Positions 25,441 through 34,204 of a DNA stretch of 64,000 nt are shown here, piece after piece. Origin of the DNA: Dryocola sp051307055 (GTDB lineage: Bacteria; Pseudomonadota; Gammaproteobacteria; Enterobacterales; Enterobacteriaceae). The first letter of the stretch is position 1. Each line of letters begins with the position of its first letter. The notes below the pieces were generated by a model, which was not told where the DNA came from, did no database searches, and saw only the letters and a program-made list of their open reading frames with translations. The stretch lies in assembly GCF_051307055.1 (NCBI RefSeq), contig NZ_CP149994.1, positions 558,001 to 622,000 on the forward strand, given 5' to 3'. The position numbers and the translations under genes are program-made.

Positions 25441-25667
25441 AGTGCGACTTCGCCTCTTTTTCGTGATGTAAGATGGTTCGTATCAAGGGCGAAGTGTAGC
25501 CGTTTTCACCAGGTAATCCCAGCAGGGCACGCGGGTTGTGTTACCCAAAACGGGCTTAAGGCGTTTATTGGCGAAATATCCACATCGGACGTGGCGCATC
25601 CGGCTCCCCCTGGTTAGCATGAAGATAGCGTGGCGGCATGATGCCGCCTTACATGTGAGGAGAACTT

Positions 25668-27602
25668 GTGGGGCAATCCAGACAAGTTGTATGGCGTATG
25701 CTGGCCGCAGGCGTTTGCCTGGCAGCGCTCGCCGGTGTGGCCCGGGCCGATTCGCTCGACGAACAGCGCAACCGTTATGCGCAGATCAAACAGGCGTGGG
25801 ACAACAGGCAAATGGAGGTGGTGCAGCAGATGCTGCCCGGTTTGCAGGACTACCCGCTCTATCCTTATCTGCAATATCGTCTGCTCACCGATGATTTAAT
25901 GAATGAGCCGGCGGTCTCCGTCAGCCAGTTTATCCAGGCGAATCCAACTTTGCCTCCGGCGCGCTCGCTGAAAACCCGTTTTGTAAACGAACTGGCGCGT
26001 CGGGAAGACTGGCGAGGGCTGCTGGCTTTTAGCCCGGAACCGCCGGGCACGACAGAATCAAAATGTAACTACTACTACGCAAAGTGGAACACCGGACAAG
26101 CCGATGCCGCCTGGAGCGGGGCGAAAACGCTGTGGCTGAGCGGTAAGAATTTACCTGCGAGCTGCGATCGCCTGTTCTCGGCCTGGCGTTCATCCGGGAC
26201 GCAGGACCCTCTGGCGTACCTGGAGCGTATCCGCCTGGCGATGAAAGAAGGCAATACCTCGCTGGTGACGAGCCTGGCAAACCAGATGCCCGCAGACTAC
26301 CAGACCATTGCCAGCTCGCTTATCAGCCTGCAAAACGATCCTGATACCGTGCTTACTTTTGCCCGCACCGTCGGGGCGACAGATTTTACTCGCCAGGCGG
26401 CTGCGGTAGCCTTTACCCGCATTGCGCGTCAGGATGCGGAAAACGCGCGCCTGATGATCCCTTCCCTGGTGCAGGCTCAGCAGCTGAGTGAAGATCAGGC
26501 CCAGCAGCTGAAAGAGACCGTAGCCTGGCGCCTGATGGGCAACGATATCACCTCTGAGCAGGCCAGCTGGCGCGATGACGTAATCATGCGCTCGCAGTCT
26601 ACCTCACTGGTTGAGCGCCGCGTGCGCATGGCGCTGGGCGCAGGGGATCGCGCGGGGCTGAATACCTGGCTTGCGCGCCTGCCGATGGATGCCAAAGAAA
26701 AAGACGAATGGCGCTACTGGCAGGCCGATCTCCTGCTTGAGCGCGGACGCGAAGCTGAAGCGAAAGAGATCCTTCACGCGCTGATGCAGCAGCGTGGTTT
26801 TTATCCGATGATCGCCGCCCAGCGCCTGGGCGAGGAGTATCCTCTGCGCGTCGATAAAGCAGGAGCGGTTAATCCGGCGCTGGTACAGGGGCCTGAAATG
26901 GCTCGCGTGCGGGAGCTGATGTACTGGAACATGGATAATACCGCCCGCAGCGAGTGGGCGAATTTGATTACCAGCCGCAGCAAACCAGAGCAGGAAGGGC
27001 TGGCGCGTTACGCCTTCGAGCAACGCTGGTGGGATCTGAGCGTGCAGGCGACGATCGCCGGCAAGCTGTGGAATCATCTCGAAGAGCGCTTCCCGCTGGC
27101 CTATAAGGATACTTTCGCCCGCTATATCAGCGGCAAAGCTATTTCACAAAGCTATGCGATGGCTATCGCCCGTCAGGAGAGCGCCTGGAACCCGAAAGTG
27201 CGATCGCCGGTGGGGGCCAGCGGTCTGATGCAGGTGATGCCTGCTACTGCGGCGCATACGGTGAGCAAGTTCGGTCTGGCAGGATACAGCAGTCCGAATC
27301 AGCTGCTGGATCCGGATACCAATATCAATATTGGCACGACCTATCTGGAGTCTGTTTATCAGCAGTTTGAGAACAACCGTATTTTCTCCTCGGCAGCGTA
27401 TAACGCCGGGCCCGGGCGAGTCAGAACATGGCTTGGCAACAGCGCAGGGCGCATTGATGCGGTCGCCTTTGTGGAAAGTATCCCGTTCTCCGAAACGCGC
27501 GGCTATGTGAAAAACGTGCTGGCTTATGACGCCTACTATAAGTATTTCATGGGCGAATCCGCGCCGTTGTTAACGGACACCGAGTGGCGGCGCCGGTATT
27601 GA
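25668..27602 (+). CDS. slt: Soluble lytic murein transglycosylase Slt70
   Basis: A 644-residue periplasmic enzyme that cleaves peptidoglycan to 1,6-anhydromuropeptides. Translation begins at a GTG after GAGGAG, as in E. coli. A signal peptide ends near VARA-DSLDEQ. The long alpha-superhelical U and L domains are followed by the lysozyme-like C-terminal domain with catalytic Glu504 in ARQESAWNP, GLMQVMPAT, and AYNAGPGRV. An 8-bp hairpin (25632-25648) lies just before the Shine-Dalgarno sequence. trpR follows after 55 bp. Confidence 0.96.
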   Translation: MGQSRQVVWRMLAAGVCLAALAGVARADSLDEQRNRYAQIKQAWDNRQMEVVQQMLPGLQDYPLYPYLQYRLLTDDLMNEPAVSVSQFIQANPTLPPARSLKTRFVNELARREDWRGLLAFSPEPPGTTESKCNYYYAKWNTGQADAAWSGAKTLWLSGKNLPASCDRLFSAWRSSGTQDPLAYLERIRLAMKEGNTSLVTSLANQMPADYQTIASSLISLQNDPDTVLTFARTVGATDFTRQAAAVAFTRIARQDAENARLMIPSLVQAQQLSEDQAQQLKETVAWRLMGNDITSEQASWRDDVIMRSQSTSLVERRVRMALGAGDRAGLNTWLARLPMDAKEKDEWRYWQADLLLERGREAEAKEILHALMQQRGFYPMIAAQRLGEEYPLRVDKAGAVNPALVQGPEMARVRELMYWNMDNTARSEWANLITSRSKPEQEGLARYAFEQRWWDLSVQATIAGKLWNHLEERFPLAYKDTFARYISGKAISQSYAMAIARQESAWNPKVRSPVGASGLMQVMPATAAHTVSKFGLAGYSSPNQLLDPDTNINIGTTYLESVYQQFENNRIFSSAAYNAGPGRVRTWLGNSAGRIDAVAFVESIPFSETRGYVKNVLAYDAYYKYFMGESAPLLTDTEWRRRY

Positions 27603-27628
27603 TTTCAGGGAGTTTATGTTATGCTGCT

Positions 27629-27646
27629 GTACTAGTTAAATAGTAT
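27629..27646 (+). promoter_or_regulatory. Trp operator of trpR
   Basis: GTACTAGTTAAATAGTAT closely follows the Trp operator GTACTAGTTAACTAGTAC and lies 11 bp before the trpR ATG. This is the known position for TrpR autoregulation. Confidence 0.9.
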
Positions 27647-27657
27647 GGTGGCCTGAC

Positions 27658-27993
27658 ATGACTCAGCTCTCTCAATACTCGGCGGCGCAGGCCGAGCAAA
27701 GCAATCAGGAGTGGCTTCGCTTTGTGGATTTGCTGCAAAAATCCTTTGATAAGCAGCTGCACCTGCCGCTTTTAGCCCTGCTGCTCACGCCGGATGAACG
27801 TACCGCTTTAGGCACTCGCGTGAGGATCGTCGAAGAGTTACTGAAAGGTGAAATGAGCCAGCGCGAGCTGAAAAACGAGCTTGGCGCCGGCATCGCGACC
27901 ATTACCCGCGGTTCGAACAGCCTGAAATCCGCGCCGCCAGAGCTTTGCCAGTGGCTGGAGCAGGAGCTGCTACGCAGCGGAAGCGGAAGCTAG
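27658..27993 (+). CDS. trpR: Trp operon repressor TrpR
   Basis: A 111-residue protein (E. coli 108). The all-helical dimer core EWLRFVDLL...LHLPLLALLLTPDER and the helix-turn-helix QRELKNELGAGIATITRGSN are intact. It binds tryptophan and represses trp, aroH, mtr and itself; the operator directly upstream shows autoregulation. The last four bases overlap the yjjX stop on the opposite strand (CTAG). Confidence 0.96.
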   Translation: MTQLSQYSAAQAEQSNQEWLRFVDLLQKSFDKQLHLPLLALLLTPDERTALGTRVRIVEELLKGEMSQRELKNELGAGIATITRGSNSLKSAPPELCQWLEQELLRSGSGS

Positions 27994-28505
27994 CGATAAA
28001 CTTCATTGTGAAACGGACTCAGCGCCAGCACGACCGCCTGATGGTAAACGCTGCTTCGCGTGAGCTTCCCGGCGGTAAACACGCCAATGGCGCCTTCCTT
28101 GCGGCCGATCCTGTCGATGCCGGTATAGGCCGCCATAACCGGACCAAGCGCTTCACCTGCCTTCACCTTTTCCAGAATAACCTCCGGTAACGGCAGCGTA
28201 GCCGAACGCGATTCGCCACGCGTGCGCTGGTTTTCGATAACGACCCAGCTAAACGTGCTGCCTTCATCGATTCCCGCTTCTATCGCCACCCAGAAATCTG
28301 CCCCAGGCCGAAGCTTGCGCGCGTTTATGACCCGGCATCGTGCGCCCGTTCGCGTTTCCACGTTTCCAAAGGGCTGTTCCGGTACGCCACTCTCGACGGC
28401 GACGGACTCAATATGGCAGGATCCTTCACCATAAATATCGTCAAAAGCCTGCAGAATAGCCTGAATTTTGGCAGGATTAGTTGTGGCGCAGACGACATGG
28501 TACAT
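27990..28505 (-). CDS. yjjX: Inosine/xanthosine triphosphatase YjjX
   Basis: The start at 28505 (MYHVVCATTNPAK) gives 171 residues, close to E. coli YjjX (170). This ITPase-like fold enzyme removes ITP and XTP from the nucleotide pool. Conserved segments are VAVESGVPEQPFG, FWVAIEAGID, SFSWVVIEN, and GRKEGAIGVFTAGKLTR. The longer leftward frame beginning at 28667 would run through the divergent gpmB gene and is rejected. Confidence 0.94.
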   Translation of the reverse strand: MYHVVCATTNPAKIQAILQAFDDIYGEGSCHIESVAVESGVPEQPFGNVETRTGARCRVINARKLRPGADFWVAIEAGIDEGSTFSWVVIENQRTRGESRSATLPLPEVILEKVKAGEALGPVMAAYTGIDRIGRKEGAIGVFTAGKLTRSSVYHQAVVLALSPFHNEVYR

Positions 28506-28558
28506 AATCACTGAAACTCTAAAGATTTTTTGTTGCAGCAGTATAACGGATAAAACGC

Positions 28559-29206
28559 ATGTTACAGGTATACCTTGTTCGCCATGGTGAAACGCAGTGG
28601 AATGCGGAGCGCCGCATTCAGGGCCAGTCAGACAGCGCGCTGACTGAAAAAGGGGAACGTCAGGCATGGCAGGTGGCTGAGCGAGTAAAAGCCCTTGGTA
28701 TTACTCACGTTATTGCCAGCGATCTGGGCCGTACGCGTCGAACAGCAGAGATTATTGCGCAGGCGTGTGGGTGCGATGTCACGCTTGATGCGCGCCTGCG
28801 CGAGCTGGATATGGGCGTGCTTGAGCGCCGGCCTCTGGATACGCTAAGCGAAGAAGAAGAGGGCTGGCGCCGTCTGCTGGTCAACGGTACGCCGGATGGC
28901 CGCATTCCTGAAGGGGAATCGATGCTGGAAATGAGCAACCGTATGCACGCAGCGCTCAATGCCTGTCGCGACCTGCCTGCCGGGAGCCGTCCGTTGCTGG
29001 TGAGCCACGGCATGGCGCTGGGCTGTCTGGTCAGTACGATTCTGGGCTTGCCGGCCTGGGCGGAGCGCCGTTTGCGTTTGCGAAACTGTTCTATCTCGCG
29101 CGTCGATCATCAGGAAAGCCCGTGGCTTGCGCCTGGCTGGGTGGTTGAAACGGCAGGGGATATCTCGCATTTAGACGCCCCTGCGTTAGATGAGCTGCAG
29201 CGTTAA
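28559..29206 (+). CDS. gpmB: Phosphoglycerate mutase-like phosphatase GpmB (YtjC)
   Basis: A 215-residue histidine-phosphatase superfamily protein of E. coli length. The phosphohistidine motif LVRHGETQWN places the catalytic His at residue 9; RRTAEII, the RELDMG acid and SHGMAL follow. Despite the name, proven phosphoglycerate mutase activity is doubtful, and a phosphatase role is likely. It overlaps the end of rob by 4 bp (TTAA). Confidence 0.9.
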   Translation: MLQVYLVRHGETQWNAERRIQGQSDSALTEKGERQAWQVAERVKALGITHVIASDLGRTRRTAEIIAQACGCDVTLDARLRELDMGVLERRPLDTLSEEEEGWRRLLVNGTPDGRIPEGESMLEMSNRMHAALNACRDLPAGSRPLLVSHGMALGCLVSTILGLPAWAERRLRLRNCSISRVDHQESPWLAPGWVVETAGDISHLDAPALDELQR

Positions 29207-30072
29207 CGGCGCACCGGGATCAGATATTCACAGCGGATTTGCAGCGGTCTGTTTTCAATCCGGGCTTCTTCCTGCGGGAAGAAGCACTCAATATCCTGGC
29301 CCTTACGGCGGGTCAGGTTCAGCGACGGCATGCAGCTGCTATAAACGGTCAGAATGAAATCCTGAAGCCCTGTGCCCGGCCCTTCATAGTTAAACTGGAC
29401 GTAATCGCCGCCTTCGAGCGTGACCGGATGAGAGTCCGGCAGGAAGCCGTCGGCCATTTCCGGCGTTAGCGCCGTAGTGTAGAGCACCTCCTGCTCGTCG
29501 TCTTTCTCAATACTTGGGCGCGACTCGTGCAAACCGTACAGCACGCGCGGCAGCGTTGGCGAGTTGCCGAGGAACTGTGTCCAGAACTGAATTCTCATCT
29601 CATTACGGAAATCTGAAATCTGTTCAAGCGTGCAGCTGTAACTCTGCGTGACGCCAACCAGATGCATTTCCGGCAGGGTGATAAAGTGAGCCTGCGGCGG
29701 GGTAAACTCGCCTAAACGCAGCGGCGGACACATACCAAAAGCGCTCCAGTCCGGAGAACGGCGATATAATGCCGGCGTCTGAGCGAACTGCTTTTTAAAG
29801 GCGCGGGTAAAGGTCTGCTGTGAGTCAAAGCGGTACTGCAGCGCAATATCAAGAATAGGACGAGCGGTGAGGCGCAGCGCTACGGCGGATTTTGATAAGC
29901 GGCGTGCACGAATATAGGCGCCGATAGCATGCCCCGTAACGTCTTTGAACATCCGTTGTAAATGCCACTTAGAATAGCCCGCCTTTGCGGCCACATTATC
30001 CAGCGCAAGCGGTTGATCCAGATGGCGTTCTAGCCAGGTAAGCAGATCGCGAATGATCGCAGCCTGATCCAT
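29203..30072 (-). CDS. rob: Right origin-binding protein / regulator Rob
   Basis: A 289-residue AraC/XylS-family activator, same length as in E. coli. The N-terminal two-HTH DNA-binding domain (LLTWLERHLDQPLALDNVAAKAGYSKW..., ALQYRFDSQQTF) is followed by a GyrI-like C-terminal domain. Rob activates mar/sox/rob regulon genes such as acrAB when bile salts or fatty acids are bound. It is divergent from creA with 206 bp between. Confidence 0.96.
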   Translation of the reverse strand: MDQAAIIRDLLTWLERHLDQPLALDNVAAKAGYSKWHLQRMFKDVTGHAIGAYIRARRLSKSAVALRLTARPILDIALQYRFDSQQTFTRAFKKQFAQTPALYRRSPDWSAFGMCPPLRLGEFTPPQAHFITLPEMHLVGVTQSYSCTLEQISDFRNEMRIQFWTQFLGNSPTLPRVLYGLHESRPSIEKDDEQEVLYTTALTPEMADGFLPDSHPVTLEGGDYVQFNYEGPGTGLQDFILTVYSSCMPSLNLTRRKGQDIECFFPQEEARIENRPLQIRCEYLIPVRR

Positions 30073-30278
30073 AAAATATCCTCATCCTGACAGAGCAAAT
30101 GCCGAAATTATGGCCGGATAGTAGCATTTTTTGTTCCGGGGGCGGTCAGAGTTTTTTATAACAAGTTGTGCCAGAATCAATTTGTCTTATGGATAATTTG
30201 GTTAATAACGTGATATTAAACAACTTTTCCCTGATGGCCAGATAGCCAGCCGGGATCCTCTTCATTAATGGTAACAAT

Positions 30279-30749
30279 ATGAAATACAAAGTTTTAGCAG
30301 CAGCGGGCGTCATGCTGACGCTGTCGCAGAGCGTTTTTGCTGAACAGATCGGTTCGGTGGATACGGTGTTTAAGATATTCGGACCGGATCATAAAATCGT
30401 CGTGGAAGCTTTTGACGATCCGGATGTGAAGAACGTTACCTGCTATATCAGCCGGGCCAAAACCGGCGGTATTAAGGGCGGTCTGGGCCTTGCGGAAGAT
30501 ACTTCCGACGCGGCGATTTCCTGCCAGCAGGTCGGGCCGGTAGAGCTCAGCGAGAAAATTAAAGCCGGTAAATCACAAGGAGAGGTGGTGTTTCAGAAAC
30601 GCACCTCTTTGGTATTTAAGAAGCTGCAGGTAGTACGTTTTTACGATGCGAAGCGTAATACCCTGGCGTATCTGGCTTACTCGGACAAAGTGGTTGAGGG
30701 GTCGCCGAAGAACGCGCTGAGCGCCGTGCCGATCATGCCGTGGCATTGA
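30279..30749 (+). CDS. creA: Periplasmic protein CreA
   Basis: A 156-residue protein with a signal peptide ending at SVFA-EQ, followed by the conserved CreA domain (IGSVDTVFKIFGPDHKI, DPDVKNVTCYISRAKTGG, GLAEDTSDA). Function is unknown. In E. coli it heads creABCD, but here the two-component genes creB/creC and the membrane protein creD are missing: the next two genes are unrelated and on the other strand. Confidence 0.94.
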   Translation: MKYKVLAAAGVMLTLSQSVFAEQIGSVDTVFKIFGPDHKIVVEAFDDPDVKNVTCYISRAKTGGIKGGLGLAEDTSDAAISCQQVGPVELSEKIKAGKSQGEVVFQKRTSLVFKKLQVVRFYDAKRNTLAYLAYSDKVVEGSPKNALSAVPIMPWH

Positions 30750-30752
30750 TGC

Positions 30753-30950
30753 TTAACGGCGCCAGCGGTGAATGATATAGAGCGCTGCGAACAGCGCTCC
30801 GCCGGCGATCGTCAGCGTCAGGAGGCTATCAATCAGCGGATCATCACCGCTTTCGGCAAAGTGTCCCATATACCAGAGCGTGGCCCGCTGGGTAGCAAGG
30901 CCAATCGTCATAGCCAGCAGCAATACCACGCCTGTAAGAGGTAGCTTCAT
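30753..30950 (-). CDS. Small membrane protein downstream of the OFA transporter
   Basis: A 65-residue protein with two hydrophobic helices (about 6-20 and 44-58) and a basic C-terminus (HRWRR). The ATG at 30950 lies 7 nt after the transporter stop codon; a TTG five codons earlier would overlap that gene. Tight spacing implies one operon. It may belong to an enterobacterial DUF family such as DUF2534, but I cannot verify this. Function unknown. Confidence 0.65.
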   Translation of the reverse strand: MKLPLTGVVLLLAMTIGLATQRATLWYMGHFAESGDDPLIDSLLTLTIAGGALFAALYIIHRWRR

Positions 30951-30957
30951 GATCCGT

Positions 30958-32586
30958 TTAAACAAAAAGCGCGGCGCTTTGCTGTAGGGTAACTACGATC
31001 CCCCATAGCAGCGGCAGCACGACAATCAGCCAGGCGAAGAGGACCCAGAGGTAACTGGAACGATTTGCTCGCCACTCCAGCGGAACATCAGGGTCAGATA
31101 TATAAGTAAAAGCCGACTGCGTTAGCTGCTCTTTGGTCATGGCGTACCTGGCCGGTAGCGACTGCACAAACAGGTTGCAGAAAAAACCAACGCACAGCAG
31201 CCCAGCCAGGACATACAGCGTGATGTCATAGATTTTGGCGGGGGTAACCCCCAGTCCAAGCTGGTATTCCCGCAAATAGTTGACCAGTACCGGTCCAAAA
31301 ATTCCTGCCGCAGACCAGGCCGTAAGCAGACGACCGTGGATAGCGCCTACCATCTGCGTGCCGAAGATATCGGCGAGGTATGAAGGGATGGTGGCAAAGC
31401 CGCCGCCGTACATAGAGATGATGACGCAGAAGATCAGTACAAACAGCCATAAGTTATTCTTACTGCCGGCAAACGTCGTCGATAGATACAGAATGGCGCC
31501 GAGAGTGAAAAAGATCGCAAAGATCTTTTTTCTGCCGATAAAGTCTGACAGCGAGGCCCAGAAGAAGCGGCCTGCGATATTGAACAGGCTAAGCAGGCCG
31601 GTAAAGCCAGCGGCGACGGCGGCAATGCTGGTGAGTTGTGCCGCGTTCAGCTGATGCCAGCTCGACTCGTTGCCCAACAACCGGCCAGCAAAGACTTCCT
31701 GCAGCATAGGAGAAGCGATGCCAAGGATGCCGATACCGGCTGAGACATTGAGACAAAGCACCAGCCACAGCAGCCAAAACTGACGGGTTTTGCATGCGAC
31801 GCTGACATGAACGGCCCGGCACGCTGTAAGGTTCGACGAACCCGGCGAAGATTGCCAGCCGGCGGGCCGCCAGCCAAAAGGAGGAATGCGGTAGCTCAGC
31901 GTTCCTCCGAGCATAAATAAGAAATAGATTAGCGCCAGCGTCAGCAAGGTTTGCCATACTCCCGGATCGCCACCCGCTGCATAAAACGTCATCAGTTTAT
32001 TGGCGAAGGGCGCACCGATCATGGCGCCGCCACCGAACCCCATGATTGCCATACCTGCTGCCATTCCTGGCTTATCGGGGAACCAGCGCAGAAGGGTAGA
32101 TACTGGCGAGATATAACCCAGGCCCAGCCCGATGCCGCCGATCGCTCCGGCTCCGAGCCACAGAAGCCAAAGCTGGTGATGGTATATCGCAAGCGCGGCC
32201 AGCAGCAGTCCTCCGCACCAGCAGATTGTGGCGACTATGCCCACCTTGCGCGGTCCGGCTTTTTCCAGCCACTGACCCCATAATGCTGCGGAACAGCCCA
32301 GGAAAATAAAGAACAATGTATAGGTCCATCCCAGCATCGATATGCGCCAGTCGCAGCTTGTGGTGGTGAGCTGTTGCCAGAAAGTGGTCTGCGGGGAGCA
32401 GGCATGTCCGGTCAGCTTAGACATAGGCAACCAGAACACGGAAAAGCCATAGGCCATACCAATACATAAGTGAATCGCCAGAGCGGCAGGAGGCACTAAC
32501 CAGCGATTAAAACCGGCTCTGGCAATAATACGTTTTTTAGAAAGGAAAGCAGAATGCTCGCGGATCTCCCCAGCGCTCTGTTGCAT
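30958..32586 (-). CDS. OFA-type MFS transporter with fused C-terminal membrane segment
   Basis: A 542-residue major facilitator of the oxalate/formate antiporter branch, related to E. coli YhjX (about 400 aa) but longer. Seen are the family GLGLGYISPVSTLLRWFPDKPG loop, the RFFWASLSDFIGRKK signature, and 12 hydrophobic segments. The extra length comes from a larger first periplasmic loop (near two cysteines) and a C-terminal tail with a thirteenth segment (YLWVLFAWLIVVLPLLWG). The substrate is probably a small carboxylate. It occupies the place of creBCD. GGAGAAG precedes the ATG. Confidence 0.82.
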   Translation of the reverse strand: MQQSAGEIREHSAFLSKKRIIARAGFNRWLVPPAALAIHLCIGMAYGFSVFWLPMSKLTGHACSPQTTFWQQLTTTSCDWRISMLGWTYTLFFIFLGCSAALWGQWLEKAGPRKVGIVATICWCGGLLLAALAIYHHQLWLLWLGAGAIGGIGLGLGYISPVSTLLRWFPDKPGMAAGMAIMGFGGGAMIGAPFANKLMTFYAAGGDPGVWQTLLTLALIYFLFMLGGTLSYRIPPFGWRPAGWQSSPGSSNLTACRAVHVSVACKTRQFWLLWLVLCLNVSAGIGILGIASPMLQEVFAGRLLGNESSWHQLNAAQLTSIAAVAAGFTGLLSLFNIAGRFFWASLSDFIGRKKIFAIFFTLGAILYLSTTFAGSKNNLWLFVLIFCVIISMYGGGFATIPSYLADIFGTQMVGAIHGRLLTAWSAAGIFGPVLVNYLREYQLGLGVTPAKIYDITLYVLAGLLCVGFFCNLFVQSLPARYAMTKEQLTQSAFTYISDPDVPLEWRANRSSYLWVLFAWLIVVLPLLWGIVVTLQQSAALFV

Positions 32587-32812
32587 ATGTCATCTTCTCC
32601 ATCCGTTTTCAGGAGCTGTTTAAGGAGCAAGAGGTATGCCAGCGAGAGGAAAAAAGGGAAAAATGCGGTACAGCACAAGCGCTGAAAGCATTTTGTTCAA
32701 AAAGTATGAAGGATGGATCGATTAAGCCGGAGGAGAAGAGTCAGAAGGGATCGCGGATCGAAAAGCGGTGCCACTATCATATTGATATACAGCGTTATCA
32801 TTGCAAGAAATG

Positions 32813-32841
32813 AAAAACGACGCCGGAGCGGCGCCGTTTTT
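32813..32841 (-). terminator. arcA terminator
   Basis: AAAAACG and CGCC pair with GGCG and CGTTTTT around a short loop with one internal mismatch. In the leftward (arcA) direction the stem is followed by a T-run. Confidence 0.8.
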
Positions 32842-32854
32842 AGAGATCGACCGC

Positions 32855-33571
32855 TTATTCCTGCAGATCGCCGCAGAAACGATAGCCTTCGCCGTGGATG
32901 GTGGCGATGATTTCAGGCGTGTCCGGCGTGGATTCGAAGTGTTTACGAATACGGCGGATGGTGACGTCAACGGTGCGATCGTGCGGCTTAAGCTCACGCC
33001 CGGTCATTTTTTTCAGCAGCTCGGCGCGCGACTGAATTTTGCCAGGATTTTCACAGAAGTGCAGCATGGCGCGGAACTCACTGCGCGGCAGCTTATACTG
33101 TTCGCCATTCGGGCTAACCAGAGAACGGCTGTTGATATCCAGTTCCCAGCCGTTAAATTTATAGCTTTCAACCGAACGGCGCTCTTCGCCGATCGCGCCT
33201 AAATTCATGGTACGCGACAGCAGATTACGGGCACGGATAGTCAGTTCACGCGGGTTGAACGGTTTAGTGATGTAGTCATCTGCGCCGATTTCCAGACCGA
33301 GGATCTTGTCTACTTCGTTATCGCGACCGGTCAGGAACATCAGCGCCACGTTGGCCTGCTCGCGCAGCTCGCGCGCCAGCAACAGGCCATTTTTGCCCGG
33401 CAGGTTGATATCCATAATGACCAGGTTGATATCATTATCTGAAAGGATTTGATGCATCTCTGCGCCATCAGTCGCTTCAAAGACATCGTAGCCTTCAGCT
33501 TCAAAAATGCTTTTTAACGTGTTGCGTGTTACTAGCTCGTCTTCGACGATAAGAATGTGCGGGGTCTGCAT
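32855..33571 (-). CDS. arcA: Aerobic respiration control response regulator ArcA
   Basis: A 238-residue OmpR-family regulator identical in length to E. coli ArcA. The receiver domain has acidic residues at 10-11 and phosphoacceptor Asp54 (VIMDINLPG), and the winged-helix DNA-binding domain occupies about 135-232. Under oxygen limitation ArcB phosphorylates it and it represses respiratory genes. A FNR-type site lies in its long upstream region, consistent with anaerobic activation. Confidence 0.97.
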   Translation of the reverse strand: MQTPHILIVEDELVTRNTLKSIFEAEGYDVFEATDGAEMHQILSDNDINLVIMDINLPGKNGLLLARELREQANVALMFLTGRDNEVDKILGLEIGADDYITKPFNPRELTIRARNLLSRTMNLGAIGEERRSVESYKFNGWELDINSRSLVSPNGEQYKLPRSEFRAMLHFCENPGKIQSRAELLKKMTGRELKPHDRTVDVTIRRIRKHFESTPDTPEIIATIHGEGYRFCGDLQE

Positions 33572-33666
33572 GTTCGCTACCTAAATTGCCAACTAAATCG
33601 AAACAGGAAGTACAAAAGTCCCTGACCTGCCTGGTACATGCCATAAATTAACATGTCGGGCTAAAC

Positions 33667-33808
33667 GTGACTAAAGTACGTAATTGCGTTCTTGATGCAC
33701 TTTCCATCAACGTCAACAACATCATTAGCTTGGTCGTGGGCGCTTTTCCCTCTGGACCCGACGGTGTCAAAAACGGCTGTTATCCTAACCATTTTAACAG
33801 CAACATAA
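33667..33808 (+). pseudogene. yjjY: yjjY-like frame, GTG start and +1 frameshift (probably not coding)
   Basis: From the GTG at 33667 the frame reads VTKVRNCVLDALSINVNN, matching the start of E. coli YjjY (46 aa). One extra T in a TTTT run near 33746 shifts it; removing that T restores the known end (DPTVSKTAVILTILTAT, stop at 33806-33808). The region is 142 nt, one more than the 47-codon gene. DNA conservation with a broken frame suggests that the region is kept for arcA regulation rather than for a protein. Confidence 0.6.
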
Positions 33809-33849
33809 CAGGCAGGACCGCTTCAGACATCTGATAAAACTACGCTTCG

Positions 33850-33863
33850 TTGACATATATCAA
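33850..33863 (-). promoter_or_regulatory. FNR-type site in the arcA upstream region
   Basis: TTGACATATATCAA differs from the FNR consensus TTGATNNNNATCAA at one base. It lies about 280 bp upstream of arcA, whose anaerobic promoter is FNR-activated in E. coli. The rest of 33572-34000 is AT-rich regulatory DNA. Confidence 0.65.
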
Positions 33864-34000
33864 TTCCAATTGTAGCACGTTAACAGTTTGATGAAATCAT
33901 CGTAGCGTATTGCTAGCTTGCGTCACATTTTTTTAATAATCAACGTGGTTACGTCTAAAAGGCAATAAATCCGATCGCGCGAATTTATTTAGGGTAATAA

Positions 34001-34144
34001 ATGCTTTTTACCTATAATAAACAGCCGGATATCATAGAATTCACCGGGCTTATTCAGCGTTTTATAGCAGAAGATTATGCGTTTCAATCAGGTTTTTATA
34101 ACTTATATTGTGCCGGCGAATGTTGCATTAAAGTAAATTTGTGA
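34001..34144 (+). CDS. Candidate 47-residue small protein upstream of lasT
   Basis: An ATG at 34001 follows AGGGT with good spacing and opens 47 codons, starting MLFTYNKQPDIIEFTGLIQR and ending CAGECCIKVNL with a TGA at 34142-34144. The composition is not strongly hydrophobic; three cysteines cluster near the end. I recognise no family. The frame could be chance in AT-rich DNA, so this is a candidate only. It ends 60 bp before lasT. Confidence 0.25.
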   Translation: MLFTYNKQPDIIEFTGLIQRFIAEDYAFQSGFYNLYCAGECCIKVNL

Positions 34145-34204
34145 CGCGCATTATCATTTTAACGCCGGATTTTTCCGGATTTAACGAGTTTAAAGAGAGT
34201 TTTA

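Noticed and set aside
25632..25648. Perfect 8-bp hairpin GGCGGCAT-G-ATGCCGCC before slt
   Set aside because: No T-run, and it lies just before the slt ribosome site. Too short to claim a regulatory role without comparison.
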